From Arthrobacter sp. YN (GTDB taxonomy: Bacteria > Actinomycetota > Actinomycetes > Actinomycetales > Micrococcaceae), in contig NZ_CP022436.1 in assembly GCF_002224285.1 (NCBI RefSeq), positions 3,038,001-3,102,000 of the forward strand: a stretch of DNA of 64,000 bases. The letters run 5' to 3'. The position numbers and the translations under genes are program-made. Below the pieces are notes generated by a model. The model was not told where the DNA came from. It was given only the letters and a program-made list of their open reading frames with translations, and made no database searches. This document shows, in pieces, positions 9,772 to 18,925 of this stretch (its first letter is position 1; each line of letters opens with the position of its first letter).

Positions 9772-10257
9772 CTAGCGGGCGTCTCCCACGAAGCATTTAC
9801 CAGTAGCCAGCACGGGCAGTACGGTCACCAGGACACCACCGTCACGGATTTGCCCCACGATGCAGCTCTCCCCGGTCAAAGCCGCTGCCTCCAGGGCATC
9901 GACGTCAAGGCCCGTGGGCGTGCGGCTGACAGAGACTTCCACGTTGGCCTTCGGAATCCCGGCCGAGACCAAGGCCGAGCGGAGCGCTTCCTGGTCCGGC
10001 TTCGGGTTGCCGGCCACGAGGTTTTTCAGCGTAGTTTCGACGGTTGCCGACGTGGCAGCGACTGCAGGATCCACCGGAGCTGTGGCTTGGGCAGAGGTGG
10101 AGGGAGCCGGGACGGTTCCTGGTTGCGCTGTGGACCCCGTGCTTGACGTGCATCCAGTCAGCGCCACAGTCACCGCTATCGCCAGCGACAATGCTGCACC
10201 GCGGATTGTCGCTGCCCCTGTTGTCTTGCCACACGGCGTCGTTCCCCTGCTCATCAC
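9772..10257 (-). CDS. Putative secreted lipoprotein, function unknown
   Basis: 161 aa. Basic N-terminus, hydrophobic segment (ALSLAIAVTVAL) and lipobox LTGC with the lipidated Cys near residue 36, followed by a Ser/Thr/Pro/Ala-rich linker and a small domain with two cysteines (ESCIVG and GKCFV), which could form a disulphide outside the membrane. Start is GTG at 10257 or the adjacent ATG at 10254. I do not recognise the domain with certainty. Confidence 0.75.
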   Translation of the reverse strand: MMSRGTTPCGKTTGAATIRGAALSLAIAVTVALTGCTSSTGSTAQPGTVPAPSTSAQATAPVDPAVAATSATVETTLKNLVAGNPKPDQEALRSALVSAGIPKANVEVSVSRTPTGLDVDALEAAALTGESCIVGQIRDGGVLVTVLPVLATGKCFVGDAR

Positions 10258-10407
10258 CTAGCCATTGTGCCATTCGCGTGGCGTGTTCACCGGCGCAGCG
10301 TTCGGGTGAAGGGATTTCGGTTCTGGTGCTGAGAACTGGTGAGGACCATCATGATCGGGGAACCCGTAATGCCGTTGCATGGAAGTTCTTGAAGAGGCGA
10401 TAAGGGA

Positions 10408-10439
10408 CATCCCCCTTGGAAGCTTGTCCAAGGGGGATG
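10408..10439 (-). terminator. Terminator of the tRNA-Arg gene
   Basis: 13-bp stem CATCCCCCTTGGA with perfect complement and a six-base loop, immediately downstream of tRNA-Arg on the minus strand. Confidence 0.75.
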
Positions 10440-10442
10440 CGT

Positions 10443-10518
10443 TGGTGCCCCAGGAGGGAATCGAACCCCCGACCGGCGGATTAGAAGGCCGCTGCTCTAT
10501 CCCCTGAGCTACTGGGGC
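10443..10518 (-). tRNA. tRNA-Arg (anticodon TCT)
   Basis: Complete cloverleaf on the minus strand: acceptor GCCCCAG/CTGGGGC, D-arm AGCTCAGGGGATAGAGC, anticodon loop CTTCTAA with TCT, T-arm GGGGGTTCGATTCCC, and encoded CCA end. Decodes AGA/AGG Arg codons, rare in this GC-rich genome. Confidence 0.96.
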
Positions 10519-10740
10519 GCACTGGCGCCGTCACCACCATGGGCGGCTGGCGCCACAAAGAGTTTACAGTGCCATCGGCACATGGCCCGCCATCTTCACC
10601 CCAGAGGCCTCCATTCCTCCACAAAGGCCATTTCGCCAGGGTTATGCACATACGCCACAGCGACACTGCCTTCGACGCCTTCACTGGATGAAGCTGAAAG
10701 AGCCGGACAGGCACTCCCTACATCCAGAAGGACCACCACA

Positions 10741-11340
10741 ATGAATGACATGATCACCGTCCGGGGCTTCGTGGCCTCGGAGGTTAAAAGTTCCACCACT
10801 ACGCGGGGAACAGCTACAGCATCGTTCCGCCTGGGAACCACAGAGCGCCGTTACGACCGGACCAGCAACACGTGGGTTGACGGCAACACCAATTGGTACA
10901 CGGTGCAATCATTCCGGTACCTTGCCGGCCACGTGGGGTGCAGCGTGAAAAAGGGACAGCGCGTACTGGTGGTGGGAAAGCTCCGCTTGCGGCAGTGGGA
11001 ACATGAAGGCCGCGTCTACCATGTGGCGGAAATCGATGCCGAATCCGTGGGACACGACCTCATGTGGGGCTCCGCCAACTTCACCCGCATGAACGGCACC
11101 TCGGCACCGGCAGACTCCGGCGCGGCGAACACTGCGTCATCGGAGGAAGCCCTCTCCAATCCGGCCCTCTCCAATCCGGCGCTGGACGGTCCCGGGAACG
11201 GCAGCGAGTGGGATGCCGAGGACGCTGATCAAGCTCCTCCGGAGGACGAGTCAGTAGCAGCCGGGATGGATGACCCCGATGGAAGCGGCCCTTTGATGGT
11301 GAACACCTCAACAGGTGAGCTGGTGGGTGCCGGCGTTTGA
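10741..11340 (+). CDS. Single-stranded DNA-binding protein (second, SsbB-like paralogue)
   Basis: 199 aa from the ATG at 10741. Residues 1-110 form an OB-fold SSB domain (MITVRGFVASEVK, NTNWYTVQSFRYLA, GQRVLVVGKLRLRQWEHEGR); the rest is a long acidic, low-complexity tail. It lacks the D-D-x-P-F tip that docks replication partners, unlike the prophage SSB at 44247, so it is probably an accessory SSB. NPALSNPAL is a short tandem repeat in the linker. Confidence 0.88.
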   Translation: MNDMITVRGFVASEVKSSTTTRGTATASFRLGTTERRYDRTSNTWVDGNTNWYTVQSFRYLAGHVGCSVKKGQRVLVVGKLRLRQWEHEGRVYHVAEIDAESVGHDLMWGSANFTRMNGTSAPADSGAANTASSEEALSNPALSNPALDGPGNGSEWDAEDADQAPPEDESVAAGMDDPDGSGPLMVNTSTGELVGAGV

Positions 11341-11403
11341 ACATTGAACCTGGTTCCCGGAACCCGCCATACCAGCCGTGACGGAGAGGCCTATTCTGGG
11401 TGC

Positions 11404-12021
11404 ATGGCACAGCACGAGCAAACGCTCAGTCCAGAGACCGCTCCTGCGTCCTGGGCAGCTGTTGAGGAGCTGTTCGGGACCAAGGGCGAACCATCCCGGT
11501 GTTGGTGCCGGTGGTTCGCCCTTGCCGGCAAGGACTGGAACACCACCTCGCCGGATGATCGCAAGGAAATGCTGAAGACAGCGTTCAGCACCGGACCGGC
11601 TCCGGGAGTCATGGCCTTCAGAAACGGTGATCCAGTCGGTTGGTGCGCTGTTGAACCCCGGGAAAGCTACCGGCGGCTGAAACGGTCCCCGGTTCTGAAA
11701 GCAGAACCACCAAGCGCCACGGAAGACACCGGTCTTTGGGCCATCAGTTGTTTCGTGGTGGCACCAAAACATCGCCGTTCAGGGGTGTCGACCGCGCTCC
11801 TGGCCGCCGCTGTAGAGCACGCGTTCACCAACGGCGCGGAGGTTGTGGAGGCCTACCCGGTCGACACAGAGCTCAGGACCAAGGCGACTTCAGCGGAGCT
11901 CTACCACGGCACTCTGTCACTTTTTCGGGCTGCCGGTTTCAGCCCGGTCTCCGAATCAGTGCCTGGCCGGCCCGTGGTGAGGCTGGCCAGGGGCCACACG
12001 ACGCCCGGAGGCCGGGCCTGA
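11404..12021 (+). CDS. GNAT family N-acetyltransferase
   Basis: 205 aa from the ATG at 11404, which follows TATTCT by six bases (leaderless pattern). N-terminal CWCRWFALAG block, then the acetyl-CoA-binding region ISCFVVAPKHRRSGVSTALLAAAVEHA (motif A, R/Q-x-x-G/A with basic residues). This is the group with the CxCxxF N-terminal block often of unknown substrate. The C-terminus (AAGFSPV) is the usual GNAT end. Confidence 0.88.
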   Translation: MAQHEQTLSPETAPASWAAVEELFGTKGEPSRCWCRWFALAGKDWNTTSPDDRKEMLKTAFSTGPAPGVMAFRNGDPVGWCAVEPRESYRRLKRSPVLKAEPPSATEDTGLWAISCFVVAPKHRRSGVSTALLAAAVEHAFTNGAEVVEAYPVDTELRTKATSAELYHGTLSLFRAAGFSPVSESVPGRPVVRLARGHTTPGGRA

Positions 12022-12038
12022 TTCAGGCGTGGCCTGAT

Positions 12039-12806
12039 TCAAGGCAGTGTCAGGATCATCGGGCCGTCCGCCGTGATGGCGACCGTGTGCTCGCTGTGGG
12101 CTGCTCTTCGTCCGTTCGCCGAGCGCAGGGTCCACTCGTCCTCATCGTGGTAGTAGTCGTCTTTCCCTCCCAGAATCAACATGGGCTCGATGGCGATGAC
12201 CAAGCCTTCCTCGAGCTTCATGCCGCGCCCCGGACGCCCGATGTTGGGGACAGGAGGTTCCGCATGCATGGTCCGGCCGATGCCATGTCCGCCGTGATCG
12301 GCCAACAATCCGTAGCCTGCACGTTTGGCTTCACCACCAATGGCGTAGGCAAGATCACCCATTTTGTTGCCCACGCGTGCTGCTTCTATTCCCCGCGCCA
12401 GTGCGGCATCCGTTGCATCTATGAGTTCCTGGTCCAGGGGATCGCTCTCCCCCACAATGAAGCTGACGGCAGCGTCTCCGCACCAGCCCTCCAGGAAGGC
12501 GCCGCAGTCAACGCTGAGCAGATCGCCGTCTTCAAGCGCATAGCCGTTAGGAATACCGTGCACTACGGCGTCATTGACACTGGCGCAGATCACGCCGGGA
12601 AACGGCACTGACGCCCAACGGGGGTGATAGTCCAGGAACGCGGGCCGTGCGCCGGCGTCGGACATTACTGCCGCCGCGACCTCGTCAAGTTCCTTGAGGG
12701 TAACGCCCACGGCAGCGTGCTCCTTGACGGCCTGTAGAGCGTTGGCCACCACCCTGCCGGCCTCACGCATCAACGTAATCTGCTGGGGAGTTTTCAACAT
12801 TGACAT
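12039..12806 (-). CDS. map: Methionine aminopeptidase, type I
   Basis: 255 aa from ATG at 12806 with GGAGG eight bases upstream. Removes the initiator Met. Metal ligands of the pita-bread fold are visible: His in NDAVVHGIP, Asp in VDCGAFLEGWCGDAAVSF (two Asp), His in GHGIGRTMHAEPPVPN, Glu in IEPML, and the final Glu in HSEHTVAI. No N-terminal SH3-binding extension. Confidence 0.96.
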   Translation of the reverse strand: MSMLKTPQQITLMREAGRVVANALQAVKEHAAVGVTLKELDEVAAAVMSDAGARPAFLDYHPRWASVPFPGVICASVNDAVVHGIPNGYALEDGDLLSVDCGAFLEGWCGDAAVSFIVGESDPLDQELIDATDAALARGIEAARVGNKMGDLAYAIGGEAKRAGYGLLADHGGHGIGRTMHAEPPVPNIGRPGRGMKLEEGLVIAIEPMLILGGKDDYYHDEDEWTLRSANGRRAAHSEHTVAITADGPMILTLP

Positions 12807-12959
12807 CAGGGTCCTCCGTTGCCGGGCGTGTCCACAGGGGCTGGTTGTGCGGCCAGAAGCTGCCACGCTGCCCACTCTACGACCCCCCGGATATGTCTGG
12901 GAGGGTCTCCGACCGATGACAGGAGACCCGCGGCCATACATCGGTCCTACAGTGGACGC

Positions 12960-13643
12960 ATGACCAAGGAACTAGTGGACTCGATCCGCTCCTCACTCCG
13001 CTCCTCCGGGGACGCTGAACGGGCGGTTGGTGCCCGGAAGTACATGAAGTCGGAGATGCCCTCCCTCGGGGTCAGGGTTCCGGAGGTCCGGAGCATCGTC
13101 AAAGCAGCGGCAAGAGAGTTTCCCGTCTCATCCCCTGACGAGCTGCGGGACGCTGTTCTGCAGTTGTGGCGCGATGCCGAGGCACGCGAAGAGCGGTACG
13201 CAGCCATTGACCTGACAGGCCTGCGGATGGTGAAGGAAGACCTGGACATGCTGCCCGTGTACGAGGAAATTATCCGGACGGGAGCCTGGTGGGACCTGGT
13301 GGATGGAGTTTCGCCCCGGATATGCGCACTGTTGCTTGCGCATAAGCCGACGATGACCCCTTTACTGCTTCGCTGGGCCGAGGACAACGACCTGTGGATC
13401 CGTCGGGCTGCCATTACTGCCCAGCTGGGGGCAAAGTCCATGACCGATCACGGCTTGCTGGCCGCAGTCATCGAACCCAACCTGCACAGCAGGGAGTTCT
13501 TTATCCGCAAGGCCATCGGCTGGGCGCTGCGCGAATACAGCAAGTCAGATCCCGAATGGGTCCGGGCTTTTGCCGCAGATAACGCGTCATCGCTGAGTCC
13601 CTTGTCCCTTCGTGAGGGGACACGGCTTTTATCGTCCAGCTGA
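12960..13643 (+). CDS. DNA alkylation repair protein, AlkD-like HEAT-repeat fold
   Basis: 227 aa, all-helical, with family blocks KSEMPSLGVRVPEVR, RYAAIDLTG, WWDLVDGVSPR, DLWIRRAAITAQL and FFIRKAIGWALREYSK. AlkD-type glycosylases remove N3/N7-alkylated bases using HEAT repeats. Start at 12960 follows TACAGT by six bases without RBS (leaderless). Confidence 0.9.
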   Translation: MTKELVDSIRSSLRSSGDAERAVGARKYMKSEMPSLGVRVPEVRSIVKAAAREFPVSSPDELRDAVLQLWRDAEAREERYAAIDLTGLRMVKEDLDMLPVYEEIIRTGAWWDLVDGVSPRICALLLAHKPTMTPLLLRWAEDNDLWIRRAAITAQLGAKSMTDHGLLAAVIEPNLHSREFFIRKAIGWALREYSKSDPEWVRAFAADNASSLSPLSLREGTRLLSSS

Positions 13644-13649
13644 TGCGGT

Positions 13650-15272
13650 TCAGATGATCGGACGGAGGCCGGGTTCGTCGTGTTTGCGGAACAGGCTCTT
13701 GGTTTTGGGGTCCACGAAGATCAGGTACACGGCGAAGAGCAAGGCAATGATGGCCGCTGCATTCCGGGCCAACGTCAAAGCCAGGCCCAGGTCTTCGCTC
13801 TGGAGGTATGGGAAGACGTCCAGCTGGTCCGAGATCGCGTAGACCATGAAGAAGGAGACCACGAAATAGACGGCCTTGACCTGCCAGTCATTGCGGATAC
13901 CGGTCACGGCAAAGAGCGGAATCAGCCAGACCACGTACCAGGACTGGATCATCGGGGCCAGAATGACGATAGCTGCAAACGCCAGTGTGAGACGGCGCAT
14001 CAGGCGGTCGTAGTCGCCACGGAAGACCTGCCAGGCGATGGCTCCCACCATCAGCACCTTGCCGGCGTCGTAAACCCATTTGGCCATGCCCCAGCCGTCC
14101 AGACCAAAGACATTGAAGATGGACGCCACCACCAAACCAATAAGGCCGATGGGCGCGTACCAGATCCAGACACTGCCTGGCGCTGACAGACCATTGATCC
14201 AACCGAATCCGAAGCCATTGACCATGCTCATGGCATACAGCAATCCGAAGCTCAGCCCGGCGGTCAGGAACCAGAAGACGAACTTCCGTGGCCAGGAAGC
14301 CCCCTTGCCGGCCCACAAGAGCCCGATAAAGGGAAGGAACACCACCGTAATGGGCTTGACGGAGATGGAGAGGGTGACCAGTACCAAGCCCAGGATCACG
14401 CGGCGTGTTGCGCAGTAATAGAGTCCCGCAAGGGCCAGACCGATCATGAGGGCGTCGTTGTGGACGCTGGCAATGAAGTTGGTCAGGAAGAGCGGGTTTG
14501 CGGCGGTCAGCCACAATGCCCGGTGCGGATTTACTCCGTGAAGTTCCGCCAGCTTGGGTACATAGATGATGCAGAGGACGATCCCCACAAGGGCAACCAG
14601 CCGGAACAGCATGATGCTTGCTTCAGGTTGGACATTGGTCACCCAGACGACGAACTGCTCGATCCACAGGAACAATTGCCCGTACGGCACCGGCGCTTCG
14701 GTCCACATCTTGTCCGCACCCAATTGGAAGTAATTGGGCAACGCGGAAATCCCATTCTCGTAGGGATTGATGCCTTCGACCATCAGACGGCCCTGGCCGA
14801 TGTACGCGTAAACGTCCCTGCTGAAGAGGGGAACGGTGAACATCATGGGCAATCCCCACGCAGCCACCGCCTGAAGCGTTGCCTTCCGCGCCTCCAGCCC
14901 CCAGACCCGGACACGTTGACCCAATCGCAGCCAGGCCCGGACCAGCAGCATTCCTCCGACGGCCAGCAGGACAATCGACAGGGCGACTCCAACACCTTCG
15001 GTGCGCATCCAGATGAAAAGCGGCAACCTCCGGAGTTCGGAGACCGGAGCGAGCCAGCCCACCCCCAGGGACCCGAAGACCATGAACATGGAGCCGATGA
15101 AACCGGCGATCAGCGGCGAACGGGCATTATCAACCTCGCTGGCCGCAGCATCTGCCGTCGGCGCTGCTGTCCCTGCCTTCTGGGCGGCGGGTACTGGCAC
15201 CGTCATGTGGTCGTCATCCAATCGTTCGCCCGGTACATCCGGGAGAAATTCAGCGTCTTTGGGGCTATCCAC
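13650..15272 (-). CDS. Polyprenol-phosphomannose-dependent alpha-1,6-mannosyltransferase, MptB-like GT-C enzyme
   Basis: 540 aa with about 12-13 membrane segments after a 50-residue cytoplasmic N-terminus. The first extracytoplasmic loop holds SRDVYAYIGQGRLMVEGINPYENG, the MptA/MptB signature with the catalytic Asp. These enzymes build the mannan core of lipomannan in Corynebacteriales and the lipomannan-like polymers of Micrococcales. Convergent with the AlkD-like gene (6-bp gap). Confidence 0.88.
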   Translation of the reverse strand: MDSPKDAEFLPDVPGERLDDDHMTVPVPAAQKAGTAAPTADAAASEVDNARSPLIAGFIGSMFMVFGSLGVGWLAPVSELRRLPLFIWMRTEGVGVALSIVLLAVGGMLLVRAWLRLGQRVRVWGLEARKATLQAVAAWGLPMMFTVPLFSRDVYAYIGQGRLMVEGINPYENGISALPNYFQLGADKMWTEAPVPYGQLFLWIEQFVVWVTNVQPEASIMLFRLVALVGIVLCIIYVPKLAELHGVNPHRALWLTAANPLFLTNFIASVHNDALMIGLALAGLYYCATRRVILGLVLVTLSISVKPITVVFLPFIGLLWAGKGASWPRKFVFWFLTAGLSFGLLYAMSMVNGFGFGWINGLSAPGSVWIWYAPIGLIGLVVASIFNVFGLDGWGMAKWVYDAGKVLMVGAIAWQVFRGDYDRLMRRLTLAFAAIVILAPMIQSWYVVWLIPLFAVTGIRNDWQVKAVYFVVSFFMVYAISDQLDVFPYLQSEDLGLALTLARNAAAIIALLFAVYLIFVDPKTKSLFRKHDEPGLRPII

Positions 15273-15353
15273 GGCAGGAAGAAAAAGACACTGCCGCGCT
15301 CAAAAATCGTACCATCAGAGCACTTCGAAGCGGCTGAAGGATAGGCTGGGCGC

Positions 15354-15989
15354 GTGCCTATTACTAATGAACGCATCGTCTGGATCGACTGCGAAATGAC
15401 CGGCCTGGACCTGAACAACGACGCCCTGATCGAGGTCGCGGCGCTGGTGACGGATTCCGAGCTCAACATCCTCGGCGACGGCGTCGACGTCGTCATCAAG
15501 CCGGACGATGCCGCCCTGGAACAAATGAATGATTTTGTGCGGGACATGCATACCCGCTCCAAGCTCCTTGACGAACTCCCCCAGGGGAAGACCATGGCCG
15601 AGGCCGAAGCCCAGGTCCTTGAATACATCGAGAAGTGGGTTCCGGACCCCCGCAAGGCACCTTTGGGCGGCAACTCCGTGGGAACAGACCGCATGTTCCT
15701 GGCCAGGGACATGCCAAACATCGTGGAGCACCTCCATTACCGCGTGATCGATGTCAGCACCATCAAGGAGCTCTCGCGGCGCTGGTTCCCGCGCGCCTAC
15801 TTCCAGTCGCCTGCAAAGCACGGCGGTCACCGCGCCCTCGGCGATATCAAGGACTCCATCGACGAACTCCGCTACTACCGCCAGGCCGTGTTCGTGGCCG
15901 CTCCCGGACCGGACACTGCCACGGCACAGCGCATCTCCAAGGACGTCATGGCCACTGCGGAGACCTTAGGCTCCACGGAAACTGTGTGA
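15354..15989 (+). CDS. orn: Oligoribonuclease
   Basis: 211 aa DEDDh exonuclease that degrades 2-5-mer RNAs and pGpG. Exo [13 protein letters not shown] (catalytic Asp and Glu at about 12-14), Exo II around [16 protein letters not shown], Exo [24 protein letters not shown] start at 15354; TAGGCT six bases before it (leaderless). Next feature is tRNA-His, as is usual in Actinobacteria. Confidence 0.96.
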   Translation: MPITNERIVWIDCEMTGLDLNNDALIEVAALVTDSELNILGDGVDVVIKPDDAALEQMNDFVRDMHTRSKLLDELPQGKTMAEAEAQVLEYIEKWVPDPRKAPLGGNSVGTDRMFLARDMPNIVEHLHYRVIDVSTIKELSRRWFPRAYFQSPAKHGGHRALGDIKDSIDELRYYRQAVFVAAPGPDTATAQRISKDVMATAETLGSTETV

Positions 15990-16120
15990 TCTGCACCATT
16001 TTTCAAGGTTTTTTCGCCAAAACCGGCAAAAGTGGACTTTGCACCCCAAAACAGCAGGTAAGCTATTTGTCGTTGCCTTGAAGGAAAGCCGGTCAAACGG
16101 TTCAGCCCCAAAAGGCGCAT

Positions 16121-16194
16121 GGTGGGCTTAGCTCAGTTGGCAGAGCGCCTGGTTGTGGTCCAGGAGGTCGCGGGTTCAACCCCCGTAGCTCACC
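16121..16194 (+). tRNA. tRNA-His (anticodon GTG)
   Basis: Acceptor GTGGGCT/AGCTCAC with the extra G(-1) opposite C73 expected of tRNA-His, D-arm AGCTCAGTTGGCAGAGC, anticodon GTG in loop TTGTGGT, T-arm GCGGGTTCAACCCCCG. CCA is not encoded. Confidence 0.95.
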
Positions 16195-16225
16195 CCACCG
16201 AGATTGGCTGCAGAGCCGGTTTCCA

Positions 16226-16258
16226 CAAAGGCCGCACCGGTTATCCGGTGCGGCCTTT
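16226..16258 (+). terminator. Intrinsic terminator after tRNA-His
   Basis: Perfect 14-bp stem (AAAGGCCGCACCGG) with a short TTAT loop, followed by TTGCTTTT, between tRNA-His and def. Confidence 0.85.
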
Positions 16259-16323
16259 GCTTTTAACCGTGAAGCGGACCTGCGCCGCTCCGGACTTCAG
16301 CGATCAACAAAGGAAGAACTGAC

Positions 16324-16896
16324 ATGACCGTCCTGCCAGTCACCATTTGGGGCGAACCTGTTTTGCATCGCCGGGCCAGCGAAGTGGAGGTTTTCGACGA
16401 CCAACTCCGCGGGCTGATCGCGGATATGTTCGAGACCAACGACGCCGCCAACGGGGTAGGGCTCGCAGCCCCGCAGATCGGTGTGGGCAAGCGCCTTTTC
16501 GTCTACAAGTACGCCAACGATGACGACGTTCCGGAACAGGGCGTGGTGGTCAACCCGGTACTCACTCTCTCCAAAGTCTCGGGAGCTCTCCCGGATCCTG
16601 ACGAGCATGTGGAGGGTTGCTTGTCCTTCCCGGGAGAGTACTATCCTTTGCAGCGGGCTGAATGGACGCGCGTCCAGGGCTTCGACGGTGACGGCAACCC
16701 CGTGGACTTTGAAGCGACCGGCTGGTTTGCCCGGATTCTGCAGCACGAGTTCGACCACTTGGACGGCAAGCTGTACGTCAACCGGCTGGTGGACAGGTAC
16801 GCAAAAAAGGCCCTCAAGCAAGCGAAGAAGCACGGCTGGGGCGTACCAGGGCTGACGTGGATGCCCGGCGTCGATCCCGATCCTTTCGGACACTAA
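16324..16896 (+). CDS. def: Peptide deformylase
   Basis: 190 aa metalloenzyme that removes the N-formyl group from nascent proteins. Motif 1 GVGLAAPQ at 44-51, motif 2 EGCLSFPG with metal ligand Cys99, motif 3 QHEFDHLDG with ligands His141 and His145. RBS AAAGGAAG is seven bases upstream. The stop is 2 bp from the next ATG, so the two genes are one operon. Confidence 0.96.
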   Translation: MTVLPVTIWGEPVLHRRASEVEVFDDQLRGLIADMFETNDAANGVGLAAPQIGVGKRLFVYKYANDDDVPEQGVVVNPVLTLSKVSGALPDPDEHVEGCLSFPGEYYPLQRAEWTRVQGFDGDGNPVDFEATGWFARILQHEFDHLDGKLYVNRLVDRYAKKALKQAKKHGWGVPGLTWMPGVDPDPFGH

Positions 16897-16898
16897 TC

Positions 16899-17738
16899 AT
16901 GACCCCGACCACGCACACTGGGCTGTTCGAACTCCTGGACATCACCGGCGACGACGCGGAGGAGTGTGCCGCCCTTCTCGCAACTCCGCCCGGCGAAGCG
17001 GTGCTGCGCGCCATGGCCACCATGGACGAGCGGCTGGGTTCCTTTCCACTGGACAGCGTCCGGGAAGACAACGCCGACGAAACGCACTGGATCGAAGCAC
17101 TGCTCCGCTTCTCCCCCACCGTCCATGCTTATCACCTGCAGCTCGGCATCAGTCCGGAAATCTCTGCGGCGTCGTTGGCTGACGTGGGACTGCAGCTCAG
17201 AATCAACCGCCGGGTCCATGGCCGGTTCGGCCTCGATACGTGGGGCTGGCTGACCTTGCACATGGCAGGGAACCTGTTCAGGCTGGGCCGTCTGCAGTTC
17301 CACCTGGTCCGCAGCCCGGAGGAAACCGCTCAAGCCGGTACCCCCGCAGCTGACCAGCGCTGGGTACTCGGCGTCCACATTCCAGAAGATGGCGGGCTCT
17401 CCCCCGCCTTGGTGGATGCCAGCTTGTCCGAGGCCCGCCTTTTCTTCCCTCGATACTTCCCTGACAAGCCAGCAGCCGTTGCCACGTGTGATTCGTGGAT
17501 GCTGGACCCCTATCTTGCGGACCGCTTGCCGGACAGCAACATTGCCTCTTTTGCCCGGCGCTTCACACTGGACCGTTGCTCTGACGCCCCTACCGACGCC
17601 GTGTATTTCACCTTCCGGCAGCGCGGGCTCCAGGACCTGGACAAGCTTCCCCGGGATACGTCACTTCAGCGGGTGGTCTTGGAGAGAATCGACGACGGCG
17701 GCACCTGGCAGCTGGGGCACGGTCACCTGGAGCTGTAG
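16899..17738 (+). CDS. GNAT-like acyltransferase domain protein (DUF5596 type)
   Basis: 279 aa immediately downstream of def. Resembles actinobacterial proteins with an N-terminal helical part and a C-terminal GNAT-like domain (FFPRYFPDKPAAVATCDSWMLDPYLADRLPDSNIASFARRF), annotated as acyltransferase-like; no activity is established that I know of. The last 16 bases overlap the 3' end of the nuclease gene on the other strand. Confidence 0.75.
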   Translation: MTPTTHTGLFELLDITGDDAEECAALLATPPGEAVLRAMATMDERLGSFPLDSVREDNADETHWIEALLRFSPTVHAYHLQLGISPEISAASLADVGLQLRINRRVHGRFGLDTWGWLTLHMAGNLFRLGRLQFHLVRSPEETAQAGTPAADQRWVLGVHIPEDGGLSPALVDASLSEARLFFPRYFPDKPAAVATCDSWMLDPYLADRLPDSNIASFARRFTLDRCSDAPTDAVYFTFRQRGLQDLDKLPRDTSLQRVVLERIDDGGTWQLGHGHLEL

Positions 17739-18550
17739 ATGGTCTGTTGCTCCGGACAGGAGGAGAGGACGCCCTTCATGGCGTCCTTTTCCGCCTGTGT
17801 CACCCAGAGCTTGTAGGCGGCCTTCACGGAAATTTGCCGGGCGACGTAATGGCAGCGGAAGTTCTTGTTGGCCGGCAGCCACGTCGCAGCGTCACCCGCC
17901 CCTTTTTTGACGTTCGCCGGACCATCGGCCGCAATCAGGTTCAAAGGATCGTTGGCGAAAGTCTGGCGCTGCTGAACGGTCAGCTGTTGTGCCCCTTTTT
18001 GCCATGCGTCCGCCAAGGCAACCACATGGTCGATTTGGACGGCGGCACTTGTGTCTTGTCCCCGCCGGAAAGCCACTTGGGCGCCGGTGTAGGGTTCGTG
18101 GAAACTGCCGCCGGCCACCTTGCAGGAAGATCCTTCGGTGAACTCGACCGCCGAAAGGTCGCGCCGGAGGATGTCGTTCCTGGTGTCGCACCCGTTACGG
18201 TCGGCATCGGCCCAGGCCTGTCCGAAGGCCGCCCGGTCATAGTCTGACTTCGGGGCCCTCCCCTTGACCTGCAGCCGTTCCAAGGCGTCGGCGGCCTTCT
18301 CGGCAGTCACAGGGGCGGCGCCGCGCACGGGTTTCATCCAGAGGGGGTTGAACACGGGAGCTTCGCTGGGGCCCGCTACCCATGGATCTGCCGCGGTGAA
18401 TTGGCCCGTGGTGAAAAACCAGGACAGCGCGGCCACGATGGTTGCGGCAGCCAAGGCGAGAATCGTCCATGCTTGCCGGGATCTGCGGCGGGCGCGTTTG
18501 TAGGCAGACCAGGTGATACTCAAGGGACTCCGTCCAGTGGGGGCAGGCAT
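17723..18550 (-). CDS. Membrane-anchored or secreted HNH nuclease, DUF1524 (GmrSD C-terminal) family
   Basis: 275 aa. One membrane segment near residues 27-47 after a basic tail, so the catalytic part is outside. The DUF1524 core follows: CDTRNDILRRDL, CKVAGGSFHEPYTG, then QIDHVVALADAWQKGA with the HNH His, NDPLNLIAADGPANVKKG, and FRCHYVARQISVKAAYKLWV. Probably an extracellular or cell-surface DNase. Start could also be slightly downstream. Confidence 0.9.
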   Translation of the reverse strand: MPAPTGRSPLSITWSAYKRARRRSRQAWTILALAAATIVAALSWFFTTGQFTAADPWVAGPSEAPVFNPLWMKPVRGAAPVTAEKAADALERLQVKGRAPKSDYDRAAFGQAWADADRNGCDTRNDILRRDLSAVEFTEGSSCKVAGGSFHEPYTGAQVAFRRGQDTSAAVQIDHVVALADAWQKGAQQLTVQQRQTFANDPLNLIAADGPANVKKGAGDAATWLPANKNFRCHYVARQISVKAAYKLWVTQAEKDAMKGVLSSCPEQQTIYSSR

Positions 18551-18642
18551 GTCCTACGAGCGTAGGACAAGGCCCCGACAGAAAGAGCCGGTATCCACAG
18601 TGTGTAGGAGAAGTCACACCGTGAGGGTGGATACCTCTTGTT

Positions 18643-18852
18643 TTACTGCTCCCGCAGCACGCGTTGGAGGTCTTCAGTTGCCAGCGCGAGGAGTCCCCGC
18701 AGTTGCTCCACCCGTTGGTCAGGGACATCGCCGGAGGCGTTGGCCGCGACAGCCTGATTCAGGAGTTTTTGGGCTTGTTTGTGATTGGCGCGGGCTACAT
18801 CCAGCGCGTGTTCAAGTGCTGTCTCGTGCTCCAAAGTTGATTCATTTTCCAT
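18643..18852 (-). CDS. Small coiled-coil protein, unknown
   Basis: 69 aa from an ATG at 18852. Almost entirely helical and charged (HALDVARANHKQAQKLLNQAVA), with a second helix LRGLLALATEDLQRVL. No recognised domain. A longer reading in the same region is a shadow of gap. Confidence 0.55.
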   Translation of the reverse strand: MENESTLEHETALEHALDVARANHKQAQKLLNQAVAANASGDVPDQRVEQLRGLLALATEDLQRVLREQ

Positions 18853-18925
18853 GAACCCATTTTGGTCAGGTTTCCCGGCTGACACCAGTGATTCAGCCGG
18901 GAAACCCACGAATACTTCCGGGTAC